Source: Quercus robur (Eukaryota; Streptophyta; Magnoliopsida; Fagales; Fagaceae). Taken from it: DNA of 64,000 bases. Position numbers and translations under genes: made by a program. Under the pieces are notes generated by a model. The model did no database searches and was not told the origin of the DNA. It worked only from the letters and a program-made list of their open reading frames with translations. The stretch covers positions 51,387,406-51,451,405 of the forward strand of contig NC_065542.1 in assembly GCF_932294415.1 (NCBI RefSeq), read 5' to 3'. Position 1 is the stretch's first letter, and every line of letters starts with the position of its first letter. This document shows positions 35,486 through 45,330 of the stretch, piece by piece.

Positions 35486-35560
35486 GTATTATGATCCAAA
35501 GACAAGGCTGCCTTATGCTACAAAAGAAGCATTCAAAATCATTCGTAAACAGTTGAACAG
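35486..35560 (+). pseudogene. captured exon resembling YL1/SWC2 C-terminal domain
   Basis: After a TTGTAG acceptor the plus strand reads YYDPKTRLPYATKEAFKIIR. The pattern DP.T.LPYAT.EAFKIIR is the core of the YL1 C-terminal domain in SWC2/VPS72, the histone H2A.Z-binding subunit of the SWR1 chromatin remodeller. Only this piece is present, and no flanking YL1 region is seen. Helitrons often carry host exons in this way. The identification rests on about 22 residues from memory of the family and needs a database search. Confidence 0.6.
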
Positions 35561-35938
35561 TATGGCTTCCCTTACCTCCTTTAATAGTCTTTGTTTACAT
35601 TTTATTTAAAAAATTTGAATTGAAATAAAAATAGTTTCATATAGATGATCAATTACCATTTCCTTCTCCTTCCTCACTTCACTTCTTTTTTTTTTTTTCC
35701 TTCTTCATATATATATATATATATATTTTACCATCATTGTATATGTTTTTGGCGTTACATTTTTTTATTTAGGTATGTACAACCTTAAGTTCTACATTTT
35801 TTTTTTTAATGTATCACGTTAACTATCCTTTTTTTTTCTTTTTTTTAAAAATGTAATTTTGAAATGTTGGTGGTGACTGAATGTATATGTTTTTGGCATT
35901 AAATTTTTTTATTTAGGTATGTAGCAAACTTGAGTTCT

Positions 35939-35983
<45 letters not shown>

Positions 35984-36814
35984 CACGTTAACTCTCTCTT
36001 TTTTTTCTTTTCTTTTTTTTTTTTAATTTAATTTTGAAATGTTGGTGGTGACTAAAAACAAAAAAAAGCCACGTTGTATGAAATAAAATAAAAAAATCCT
36101 ACGTTTTGTAAAAAAAAAAAAAAAAAAAAACCCTTAACACGTTTGAATTCCACTCCCACATTTTACTCCTAACAAATTGTTTGAATTCCACTCTCCCATG
36201 TTTTACTCCTAAGAAACTGCTTTACTATCAAATTTAAAAATTTTAACTTCTCTTTAACTTCTTTTGCTTATCCAGTTTTTATTTTATTTTATTTAAGTTT
36301 CATGTTATATCCTCCTTCCTTTTCATCTTCTTCTTCTTCTGGATATATCAAAAAAAAAAAAAAAAAAACCGAATAGAATATTACTGCACAGGAATAACAA
36401 AAGACTTCATTACTTGACTTCCAAGATTATCTGGATAAGTATATAAGAAAATATTCTTATTTTACTTATCATGTTTTTTAGTTTTCTATTTATTACATTC
36501 AATTGATGCTTTAAAATATTGTATCTGTTTTTGCTCTCAACGTGTCTTCTCTTGAGTTCTATTCATTGTTATCTAATTTTTAATGCCTCGGGTTACAACC
36601 ATTGTCATACAGAATATATGGTGAGTAGGGTTTCTTTTTTATTTATGTTGTAATAAATTTATTTTAGAATTTTTTTTGAACAAATATTTAAATGGATTTA
36701 ATCTCAATTGCAAGCTAGGCAAGACCACGTGTGGTGCTATTAGCAAACTGTGGAACCCAATATGCAGAGCATTCCTCAAAATCCCATTAATTCTTTGATT
36801 TCATAAGAAAATCA

Positions 36815-37093
36815 ATGGAACTCAATGGATGGTTGTGCCACTTGATCATTCCTTTGCTTGCACAATTTATTTGGTTTTATTTCGGATTGAACATTTGCAT
36901 CTTTGGCCTCTATTCTACAACACCATTTTGTGCTTTGTGTGGAGCCCAGGTCTTACCATTTTTTTTTCTTGCAGATGTTATGTACATGTGCAAAGAACAT
37001 GAGGATATTAGCAAGATGGGAGAACAATTGACTGCCTTGGCTTTTGATCTAAGGGAGATGTATTTTTTTAAAAATAAATATTATGTATTGTAA
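36815..37093 (+). CDS. unrecognised 92-codon ORF inside the Helitron
   Basis: The product has a hydrophobic N-terminal half (LIIPLLAQFIWFYFGLNICI) and a soluble end (CKEHEDISKMGEQLTALAFD). I do not recognise it. It could be another captured fragment or chance. There is no supporting splice or start context. Confidence 0.2.
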   Translation: MELNGWLCHLIIPLLAQFIWFYFGLNICIFGLYSTTPFCALCGAQVLPFFFLADVMYMCKEHEDISKMGEQLTALAFDLREMYFFKNKYYVL

Positions 37094-37708
37094 GTAGCTG
37101 ACTTTTTTTTACCATTTATTCGTTTTATTGAGAAACTACCTTTTGATTGTGGACTTAGTAGAGGGCACAAACAAATTTTTGAAATCATTTTGTTTACATT
37201 TTACTAACTGAATGGCATATACCATTTTGTTTGATTATTTTCTTTCTTTCATTTTAGAATTCTTTTCATTTTTTATGTTGCATTATATTCTTCATTTTTT
37301 ATTTTTTATATTATTCCCTTTTTATTTTTTTTTTATTTTTTGTCATTTGATAGTGCAAGTTAGCTAAGAGTGATATAGATAATTCTGAGTATATTTTAGT
37401 AACCATTAAATTTGATTATCCAAACATTTTAGTAGGGAGATTGTGAAAAAGAAAAATATAAGGCGGATCAAAATTTTAGTAACAAATAAATTTTATGAAG
37501 CTTTAAAAAAAAATTCCAAACAAAATGACTACAAACATATCAAAAGGAAAAACATTTTAGGTGGGTTTGTGGGAGACATGTAACGACAGTATAGGAATCC
37601 ACACATAATGTAGGAGAGAGGTTTCATGAGAATCTCTCATAAAATAATTTTCCTCTTTTCTTATTTATTCATTACATATAACCTTACAAAATTTATTAGC
37701 AAAAAACT

Positions 37709-38031
37709 AGCGTGCTCAGAGGCTCTTCTATTTTTTGGGTAAGGGTTAATTTAGAGCATTTATTATAATTTGGGATTACTACATTTTCCAATCACAAAAA
37801 AAAAAACCTAGGGGTGTGATGAGTGTCATGTGTGGAAAAATCATTTTCCAATCACAAAAATTTTCATCACAAAAAAATCTAGGGGTGTGATTGGAAAATG
37901 ATTTCTCCACACATGACACTCATCACACCTCTAGGTTTTTAGTGTAATTGGAAAATGTAATAATCCCAAATTATAATAAATGCTCTAAATTAACCCTTAT
38001 CCAAAAAATAGAAGAGCTTCTGAGCACGCGC
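37709..38031. repeat. long inverted repeat at the Helitron 3' end
   Basis: Arm 37709-37856 and arm 37886-38031 are nearly complementary over about 148 bases, with a spacer of about 29 bases. Matching anchor words are GCGTGCTCAGAGGCTCTTCT, TTTATTATAATTTGGGATTA and GATGAGTGTCATGTGTGGA, each with its reverse complement in the other arm. The right arm runs into the terminal hairpin, and the left arm begins with CTAGCGTGCTCAG. The Helitron end is therefore present twice, head to head. Confidence 0.9.
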
Positions 38032-38099
38032 GTGAGCGCGTGCTTAGAGGCTAGTAATATATAATCAATATGTTCTGCCATTTGAAGCATCCAATTATG

Positions 38100-38261
38100 T
38101 GGGTTCCAGTTAGCTCAACTGGTAAAGTCTCTGGTGGTTGTATAAGAGATCTGGGGTTCAATCCCCGCCTACACCAAAAACTGATTGGTGTCTTGGTCTG
38201 ATGATAAAGAGCAATTATCAGGAGCGGACGCCATAGGTTGAAACTCTCTCTAAAAAAAAAA
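38100..38261 (+). mobile_element. tRNA-derived SINE with 15-bp target duplication
   Basis: A tRNA-like head has an A box (TAGCTCAACTGG) and a B box (GGGTTCAATCCC), internal RNA polymerase III promoter parts. A body with ACTGATTGGTGTCTTGGTCT and a short A tail follow. Perfect duplications AAGCATCCAATTATG lie at 38085-38099 and 38262-38276. The same SINE family occurs at 51766. It is not a functional tRNA gene, because the cloverleaf does not close and the tail is retroposed. Confidence 0.93.
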
Positions 38262-38287
38262 AAGCATCCAATTATGGCTTATGCTAA

Positions 38288-38524
38288 GGGAGCGTTTGGT
38301 TCATCGTGATATTAGATTACTTTGTAATATTACGTTATTATAATCTTACATTAATGTAATTTCAATACAATAATACAATAGTATATTGTTTAGATGATGT
38401 AATATATTTTGTAATTTTAGACTATGGTAAAATTAGAAAAAATAAAATAAATAAAAAATTTTAATGTCACATTATCATAATATGCATCATATTAAAGACA
38501 CGTCACAATGAATCAAATACCACC
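38288..38524. mobile_element. Tourist-like MITE, 237 bp
   Basis: TAA duplications flank it (38285-38287 and 38525-38527). The left end GGGAGCGTTTGGTTCATCGT and the reverse complement of the right end GGTGGTATTTGATTCATTGT form an imperfect inverted repeat. The ends fit PIF/Harbinger MITEs and match the element at 12484. Confidence 0.85.
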
Positions 38525-38574
38525 TAAGTATTTTCAAAACTACTTTAGCTGAAAAGAAAAAAGGAAAGACGATT

Positions 38575-38607
<33 letters not shown>

Positions 38608-38692
38608 AGAAAGAGATTAGTTTTTATAATATAAAAAACCCACTACGAATTATTCGGTCATAACTAATGACAATGCTTATCATCTAGTACTA

Positions 38693-38845
38693 CTAGGAAT
38701 AAAAAAACCCACGGTGGTTGTTATACTTATAGACATTGACCTCCGAAATGGCATCGTCAAACCCAATAAACCAGCATACCTGCGACTTCAGCTTCCGAAC
38801 GAGTTTATCTTGAACCGGGTTCGTGGTCCTTTTATATGTCTTTGT
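38693..38845 (-). pseudogene. truncated DUF506 gene copy, last ~47 codons
   Basis: The minus strand reads YKRTTNPVQDKLVRKL, FIGFDDAISEVNVY and NNHRGFF, aligned with the last residues of the intact gene at 41593 (YKRTTNPVHDQPARQL, FVGFDDTVSDVNVY, HHRGFF). Similarity stops at the word for GPYKRT, where copy A of the local duplication ends. The 3' flank is also shared. It has no start and cannot make a DUF506 protein. Confidence 0.88.
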
Positions 38846-39499
38846 CTTTTTTTTTTTTTTTTTTACTTTATTTTTTTTAATGAAAAAATGCAACATCTAC
38901 AATATTTTCACATCATAAGCAATAAGTTATTATTATTATAATATAAATCCATAATTTAAATTACTTTTTTGCTTATTATCAATAATAATCTGTCACCTAA
39001 AACTTGTTATAAAAATGATGTAAATATATTATTTCACTTTTTTATGAATTATCAACAACTTTTTTATTTTTTTATCAGCTTTATTTTAAACAACCGCTTA
39101 TTTCATTAATTATTTATTTTTATCAACTTTTTTCTCTCAGCAAAAGTGCAGGATTTTTTTTTTTTTTTTTTTGAGAAGATTTTTGTATTTATGAATATCA
39201 ACCATTTTTAATTTGTTTTTCAACGGCTTTCTTTTTATAGAAGCAACAAATTAATTTTTTTTGTTCTTATTAACTTTTTTTTTCCAACTTTAGTACGTTC
39301 ATGCTTCTTTTTATTTTCTTGCATTTATGAATTATCAACTTTTATTTATTTATTTCAGTTTATAGATGACTCTTTATGATCAGTAGAAACAATTCAGCAT
39401 ATATATACTTCACTTATAATTTTTAAGTTGATTATAAATTCTAACTTGATTACAATTTAAAATTCTCCATCTAAAGAAATTCTTCAAAGTTTATAAATC

Positions 39500-41592
39500 A
39501 TGAATTTTTCTTCATGGAGTTCAAATTAATTGAGTTTTCCTACCTCTTACTTGCTTTCAAGAACAACAATTCAATTCCCGTGTGAGTCTCTCTCCACTTA
39601 ACTCTACTTCTTTTTATTTAATGTTTAAGCGAACAGTTAAAAGCAAGCTTCAACTTTGAGCATTCGAGTTAGGCTCTCTTTTATAAGAAACTAGCCAATT
39701 TCTCATGTGATACACTAATATAGTATAAATTTATTTTAAAATATTTTATAAAAAAATTATATATTTTTTATATGAAATTTTTTTTTATGACTATGGATAA
39801 TACTTATTCTTAGATTGAAACCTATCAATAACATTTCCTAAATCTTCCTCTAAGATGATATCTCTACCATAGCTCCTAGCCATGAATTTTCTTCCTCCTT
39901 AGATTGAAGCATGTCAATAACACTAGCTAAATCTCCCTTTAAGATGATATCTCTTACACCTATCTCAATTGCAAGATTGATAGATTGGATAGCTCCTGCT
40001 AGTTTTGCCTCCTCTGAATCTAAATTACTCTCTCTTTGAAACTCAATGCTGTAATGAGCAATCCATTATCATCTTGAATCAAAACTCCTATTATCGCTTT
40101 GTTCTTTAAAAATTGCTTCATCAAAGTTTATCTTGAACTCTTAAAGAGGTTGCTAGTTATGCTTGATTGGACAAATGTGTAAAGATAAATAATCATATTA
40201 CCCAATGATTGAATTTTACTCCTGCAATTCTATATTAAACTTAGTTCTTGAATGACAACTCTTAAAGAGGTTGTTATTTATGCTTGATTTGGCAAATGTG
40301 TAAAGACAACTCAATCCATTAAATTTGACTCTTGCGATTTTACATTGAATTTATTTCTTATGTAGAAAAGAGAAAACTGAAAAGTTGTCAATTGAATCTA
40401 TCTAAAGCATTTAAAGTAATAAAGGCATATTAGTTGTTTTACTAATTTAAAACATCAGCCCATTGTTGGGAATACCATGGAAAATGTAGAATGCTAAATA
40501 TATATAACTTTTCTAATAAAGCGCCACATGATAGAACCTCCTATTCTCCCAGATGAGATCTCTATTTTGATGATTGATTTAAATTATTTAAATTATTAAA
40601 TTAGGGTTTGCATTTAAGTCTGATTTCAATTGTTGCTTGGTTTGTTTTTAATTATTGAATTCAATCACTTCAAAAACATTGTTAGATAAAACTTCAAAGA
40701 AAAAGAAAATAAAAAAGTAATTAATTATGGGATCAAATAATATGCAAGTTGAGTTTTCAAATATGGCCAATTGTACGTTATTTTGTCTTGGGTAACATGT
40801 TGTAAAGTTAGAAATTTTCAATAAAGAACCTTAACAAAAAGGAACAAGCATACACTAAAAACACAGTATATATAAAGGTTATTCAATTTATTTTTTAATT
40901 TTTTTTAAATGTTATTCAACAACTTTCAAAGGGTAAAAACTACTTTGAATATCTTTTTGAATTATTATTAAAATTTTGTTAAAGAACATTGACAAAATGG
41001 AAGAAGCATACACTAAAAACACAATATATAAAAACATTATTCAATTTATAAAAAAATAAATAAAAAGGTTATTCAACACATTAAAAAAAAAAAAAAAAAG
41101 TTATTCAACAACCTTCAAAAGGTAAAAGCTACTATAAATATCTTTTTTGCATTATTATTATTATTGCTAACAAAATCTCAACTCACTTACAAAACTTATT
41201 TGATTGGAGCTATGATAAATTCACAAATTTAATATAAATACTATGTTACAAGTAATATCATTACAAAACAGTTGACATCTAAGAGGAGAGAATTCTAAAA
41301 TTACTTAATAATCATTGACTTAATATTTACCGTTAAAATCAATTAAATATTCTCTAACCCTAAAATCAACTTTCCAAAACTCTAAATCGGTTACACTCTT
41401 GCATGATATATTGCGTCTTTTTTTTTCAAATATAGAAAGATCAGAATATTTGCTGCCATTTGAATTATATGATTACATATTTACCAAACCACTTTAGCTA
41501 AAAGGAAATAAAGTAAGAAGATTTGTTTTTATAGTTTTAAAAAAAAAAACCCACCACAAATTATTCGGGAATAACTAATAACAATGCATATA
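39500..41592. repeat. local duplication, copy B (DUF506 3' flank)
   Basis: This is the uninterrupted partner of 33880-34993 plus 38055-38692. It lacks the Helitron, SINE and MITE found in copy A, so those came after the duplication. It contains its own internal repeat of the TTCAATTTAT/AAAGGTTATTCAAC block (40875-40930, 41040-41110). No other gene is visible in it. Confidence 0.75.
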
Positions 41593-42510
41593 TTATCTAG
41601 TAGGAACAAAAAACCCACGGTGGTGGCTGTAAACATTGACGTCCGAAACGGTGTCATCGAACCCAACAAACCGGCACTTAACACCTCCAACCGGCAACAT
41701 TAGCTGCCGAGCAGGTTGATCATGAACCGGGTTCGTGGTCCTTTTGTACGGACCAAACCACTTGTTCTGCATGTAACGGTTCTTTCTCCACGGAGGCACA
41801 GAAAGTTTTCTACTCCTCAATGATCTCTTCGCCACGTCACACATGATCCTCACCAACTTCCTCAACTCCTCACCGCACCCGATAAAAACCCTAGGCAAAG
41901 AGTGCTGCACAAGCTTCGAGTACTCCTCGCTGGGCCTGGCGACCTCGAACTGGGCCGCGAAGTCCAGGTCGATAAAATACCGAGAATGACACGTGATTGA
42001 CTCTGATTGGACCACGTCAAGGAACTCGTAGGTCCCACTTGCGAGCCCCGACGTGGAGTCCCACCTAGTCTTACACACGGCCGCATTGTGCCCCAAACTT
42101 CTTAAAAACGCCATAACGTTTCGAAGGAAAACGTTTCGATTCGACCTCAAGCACGAAAACGTTTCGACCGCCTCCGAAACGTGACACGTCAGCAACTTCT
42201 TGTAGGCGTTGACATTGTTGTTGCACAGGTCGACGATGGTCTCCACAGCCTCGACCGAGTCGGAGACTGAGTCGACTCGTTCCGAGTCGGAGTTGCAAGC
42301 GAGTTGAGACTCGGTTTCGGAGTCGTTCTCGAGGAAATCGTGGACGAGTTCGGAGAGGCTAAGGCAAGGCGAGTGCTCGCTTCCGCTGCTGCTGACGTAG
42401 CTGAGTTGCGACGTGACGAGTTGAGCTCTGACCTTGTCGTCGAGCGGGTCAGTAACTCGCTTTGGCTTAACGAACCCGTTCAACATTTCTGTCCTAAAAA
42501 ACCAAAACAA
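41593..42510 (-). CDS. DUF506 (PDDEXK-like) family protein, 305 aa
   Basis: This is an intact single-exon frame. Residues 128-200 hold the family core (LRSLGHNAAVCKTRW, GTYEFLDVV, RYFIDLDFAAQFEVARP), followed by a conserved C-terminal PPWRKNRYMQNKWFGPYKRT. The N-terminal 80 residues are acidic and Ser-rich (SSSGSEHSPCLSLSELV, also a family hallmark). Plant DUF506 proteins (PF04720) resemble PDDEXK nuclease folds, but their activity is unproven. Some Arabidopsis members respond to phosphate or calcium/calmodulin and restrain root-hair growth. An internal ATG at residue 9 (42486) is an equally plausible start, because the family often begins shortly before the KPKRVTDPLDD-like segment. G+C content and codon use are much higher than in the surroundings. 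Its 3' end and flank were duplicated to 38693. Confidence 0.92.
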   Translation of the reverse strand: MFWFFRTEMLNGFVKPKRVTDPLDDKVRAQLVTSQLSYVSSSGSEHSPCLSLSELVHDFLENDSETESQLACNSDSERVDSVSDSVEAVETIVDLCNNNVNAYKKLLTCHVSEAVETFSCLRSNRNVFLRNVMAFLRSLGHNAAVCKTRWDSTSGLASGTYEFLDVVQSESITCHSRYFIDLDFAAQFEVARPSEEYSKLVQHSLPRVFIGCGEELRKLVRIMCDVAKRSLRSRKLSVPPWRKNRYMQNKWFGPYKRTTNPVHDQPARQLMLPVGGVKCRFVGFDDTVSDVNVYSHHRGFFVPTR

Positions 42511-42588
42511 AACAGAAACTGTTTTTTTTTGGTGTTGGTACTACGTTTTTGAGAGTACCTTATAATGTAATGCGGAGAACAGAGAAGG

Positions 42589-42596
42589 TTTATAAA
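42589..42596 (-). promoter_or_regulatory. TATA box of the DUF506 gene
   Basis: TTTATAAA lies about 80-110 bases upstream of the two possible start codons on the minus strand. This is a normal plant spacing that would put transcription start near 42560. Confidence 0.6.
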
Positions 42597-42599
42597 GAG

Positions 42600-45330
42600 A
42601 ATTTGAAATGGGAATATTCGGAGAGAGCTATGCTTTTAAGAGACTTTTGAGGATTATTAATTCTGAGGATATGCTATGGAGTATTCTATAGGACTGTACA
42701 CATGGCAGCATATCCAAACGGCACCTCTTGAGTTTATTCGCAGTTGTGGGGGTACGATGACGCAGAGGATATTATTTCCTGAGCAATAATACTACGTTGG
42801 ACTGCCACAACTATTTTCACAACAAATTTCATAGTTATTGAACTCGTTGACTACGAGCCATGCACACAATTGAAACTCATAGAATTGTGATTGTTTCTTC
42901 ACTGCTTACAATCAATAACATTGTTTAGGACTTATATTTATAAATATTTTATGGTAAAATAAAAATGTAAATAATTTTTTTAGTAGTTTTTTATGTTTTC
43001 TATAAAAATGATATTAATTTTTTTTTTAAAATGGTTAATTAACAAATGTCTTAAACGGCTAAAAGCGTCCCTTAATAAGACTCTTATAAAATAGTTGAGT
43101 GTTGATTATAAATCATGCACACAATTCATAACTTTATCAATTATAAAATTTGTTAGGATAGGTTGGTAGCATTATTATATTCCAAAGGAACAGGAATAAG
43201 GGTGTGTGTGGTGGTGTATCACGAGACAGGCACGTGGTTGAAGTTGAGTACTTGAGCTTATTTTAATTTTAGGAGGTGGAATGGCCCGATCTTGTTCGGT
43301 TAGAGCAAAGACTGGCTCTTGTGATTGCGAAGAGTTTAATGGTTGGGGATATTTTCATTCATGAACCCAATTGGACAGACATGAATTTTATATTCATCCA
43401 AGAAATTGGAATAGGGGTTGTTTTGTTTTGCTTTTGCCCCCAAGGGAACTTCAACAACTCTCTCTCTCTCTGATCAAACTATTCCTGTAAGGCTTACTAT
43501 ATGTGTCAATAAATTAAAATGTGGTCCCTTATTATATCTCTTTTATTTGGTCACAGTCACACACCCACTATTGGTTCTATAGTTTTATCCTAGCAAGGGT
43601 TCGATATTGATTCAACTTAATCGGTGGATCAACTCGTTAAAAAGTCATGAGGCCATAATAGACAAATGCACCAAGAGCCCATTATAGGCATTGGTCAGGT
43701 CATGGGTTGATGATAGATAGTGATATCAATTGTTGATTCTGAATTTTGTTTTCTGCCCTCAATTTTTATTCCTTTGCATGATCATTATAATTAATTAATT
43801 AATTAATATGATTACATTTATAAATAATATCAATTATCAAATAGCTTTTCTTATTAGACCAAGAATTATGTTGAAATTCTTTTATTAATTAGACAAATAT
43901 GGTCAGTGATAGAGCCATATATTTTTCCAAGGGATGCCAAGTTAAATAGAGTAAAAAATTAATCCAAAAACAACCTATTGATTACAAATTATTTTTTCAT
44001 CAAGTCAGTTTGTGAATTGTAAACTATCTTGAATCATATTAATCACAATTAAAATTATTTAAACTAATTTTGTTTTTCATATGTGCCACAAATCAGCATA
44101 GAATATGAGAAATATCAATTTTTTTTATTGATGAAATTTATGGGATTTGAGCTGTAAAATTAACAACTAGATGTAAAATGTGATTTCAGATTATCACAAG
44201 CGCTTTTATTTGAGAAAAAAAAAATCTTTAACATTTTTACTTCATCATTAATAGTTAAATTTATTTATATATTAATATATAATAACTTGTATTTAAAAGC
44301 CCCTTGTTTTAAATCCTTAAACCCAAACAAATCCTTTCAATCCCATGAACCCGCTGAGCTGGGAAGCAAAGACCATGAACTAAGCAAGCCTGTCCAGTTG
44401 GAAGCTAACCTATCCAGTTACACATCTACTTTGGACCTGGCTGCCTAGCGTACAACTTTTGCAGCATCCACTTTGAGAACTGAGATTGTTGATAGATATG
44501 GCCATGTTAGATTTTTCAACCGAATGATATAGATCACTCTATGTGGAGCCCATTCATCCAAGCCATCCTTATTAGTGATTGGGTCCGATTCTAGTGATGC
44601 TACTCCTAGTGAACAATAGTTAATTAAATAGCAGAAAATTTGGTGATCAAGGCAAATGACTCTCAGATTGGAAACTGATACCCTTCTCTAATTCTGAAAT
44701 ATGCTGATGGCTAGTAGTGGCTGGGAGGAGCAAGATGAATGTCTTAAATCTAAAGGCTCAGATTTTCAAACTCTACGTAACTATCAAGAGAAAATGACTC
44801 TCCTTATGAAGCCATATCAATGCTCACTTGCAGACAATTATAAGCACAAAAGAAAAATTACAATTATGGTTTCAGATACCCTCAAATAACTTTTTTAACT
44901 ATGAAGAGGAAATCACTCATTAAGACGGCATAACAATGCTCACTTGCAGGCAATTATTGGCATAAGACCCAAATTTACATCTCACATAAGACCAAAATTT
45001 CATTTATGGCTTCTGTTGATCAGTCAAGCAACCAAAACTAGCATGGAAACTCTTGACAGAAAAACTAATGATATAACTATCATAAGAAATGAAACACAGA
45101 AACAGAATTGCATAATACACATCGAAAATTTTTACCAAATCCTGTTAAAGCATAGACGTGACAACAAGATTCTAAGTAGAAACTCGAAGCTGTTCCAAAA
45201 GAAGAGAGATGCCTAAGTAGAAACCCTCCAAAGACTATTCAAAATTATGGCCCAAGTAGAAGCTAGAACCTAGTGCCCCAATATAAGATGAAAAAAAAAA
45301 AAAAAAAATTGATCCAACGACCAACAAAAT
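42600..45330. other. intergenic region, no gene seen
   Basis: The frames at 43276, 44701 and 44944 are short and resemble nothing known. The phrase AATGCTCACTTGCAG.CAATTAT is repeated near 44819 and 44935. The part next to 45330 should contain the 3' UTR of the RGG gene. Confidence 0.5.

Larger units (their letters stand above)
34994..38054 (+). mobile_element. non-autonomous Helitron, 3.06 kb
   Basis: The 5' end TCTATACTACTATTTAAGGG is a typical plant Helitron start and follows an A. The 3' end is a perfect 9-bp hairpin, AGCACGCGC-GTGA-GCGCGTGCT (38023-38044), then six bases and CTAG at 38051-38054, followed by T. Insertion between A and T, with no target duplication, is the Helitron rule. 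The duplicate locus at 41400-41460 lacks the element. No Rep/helicase is present. The inside holds three copies of a block around TATGTATCACGTTAACTCT (35358, 35811, 35981) and a tandem GTTTGAATTCCACTC repeat (36141, 36179). It also carries a captured exon and a large palindrome next to the 3' end. Confidence 0.88.

Noticed and set aside
38100..38175. tRNA-like sequence considered as a tRNA gene
   Set aside because: It has A and B boxes but continues into a SINE body with an A tail and a 15-bp TSD. The acceptor stem does not pair.
44701..45216. Two ORFs upstream of the RGG gene 3' end
   Set aside because: No similarity to known proteins, and a repeated AATGCTCACTTGCAG phrase suggests non-coding sequence.
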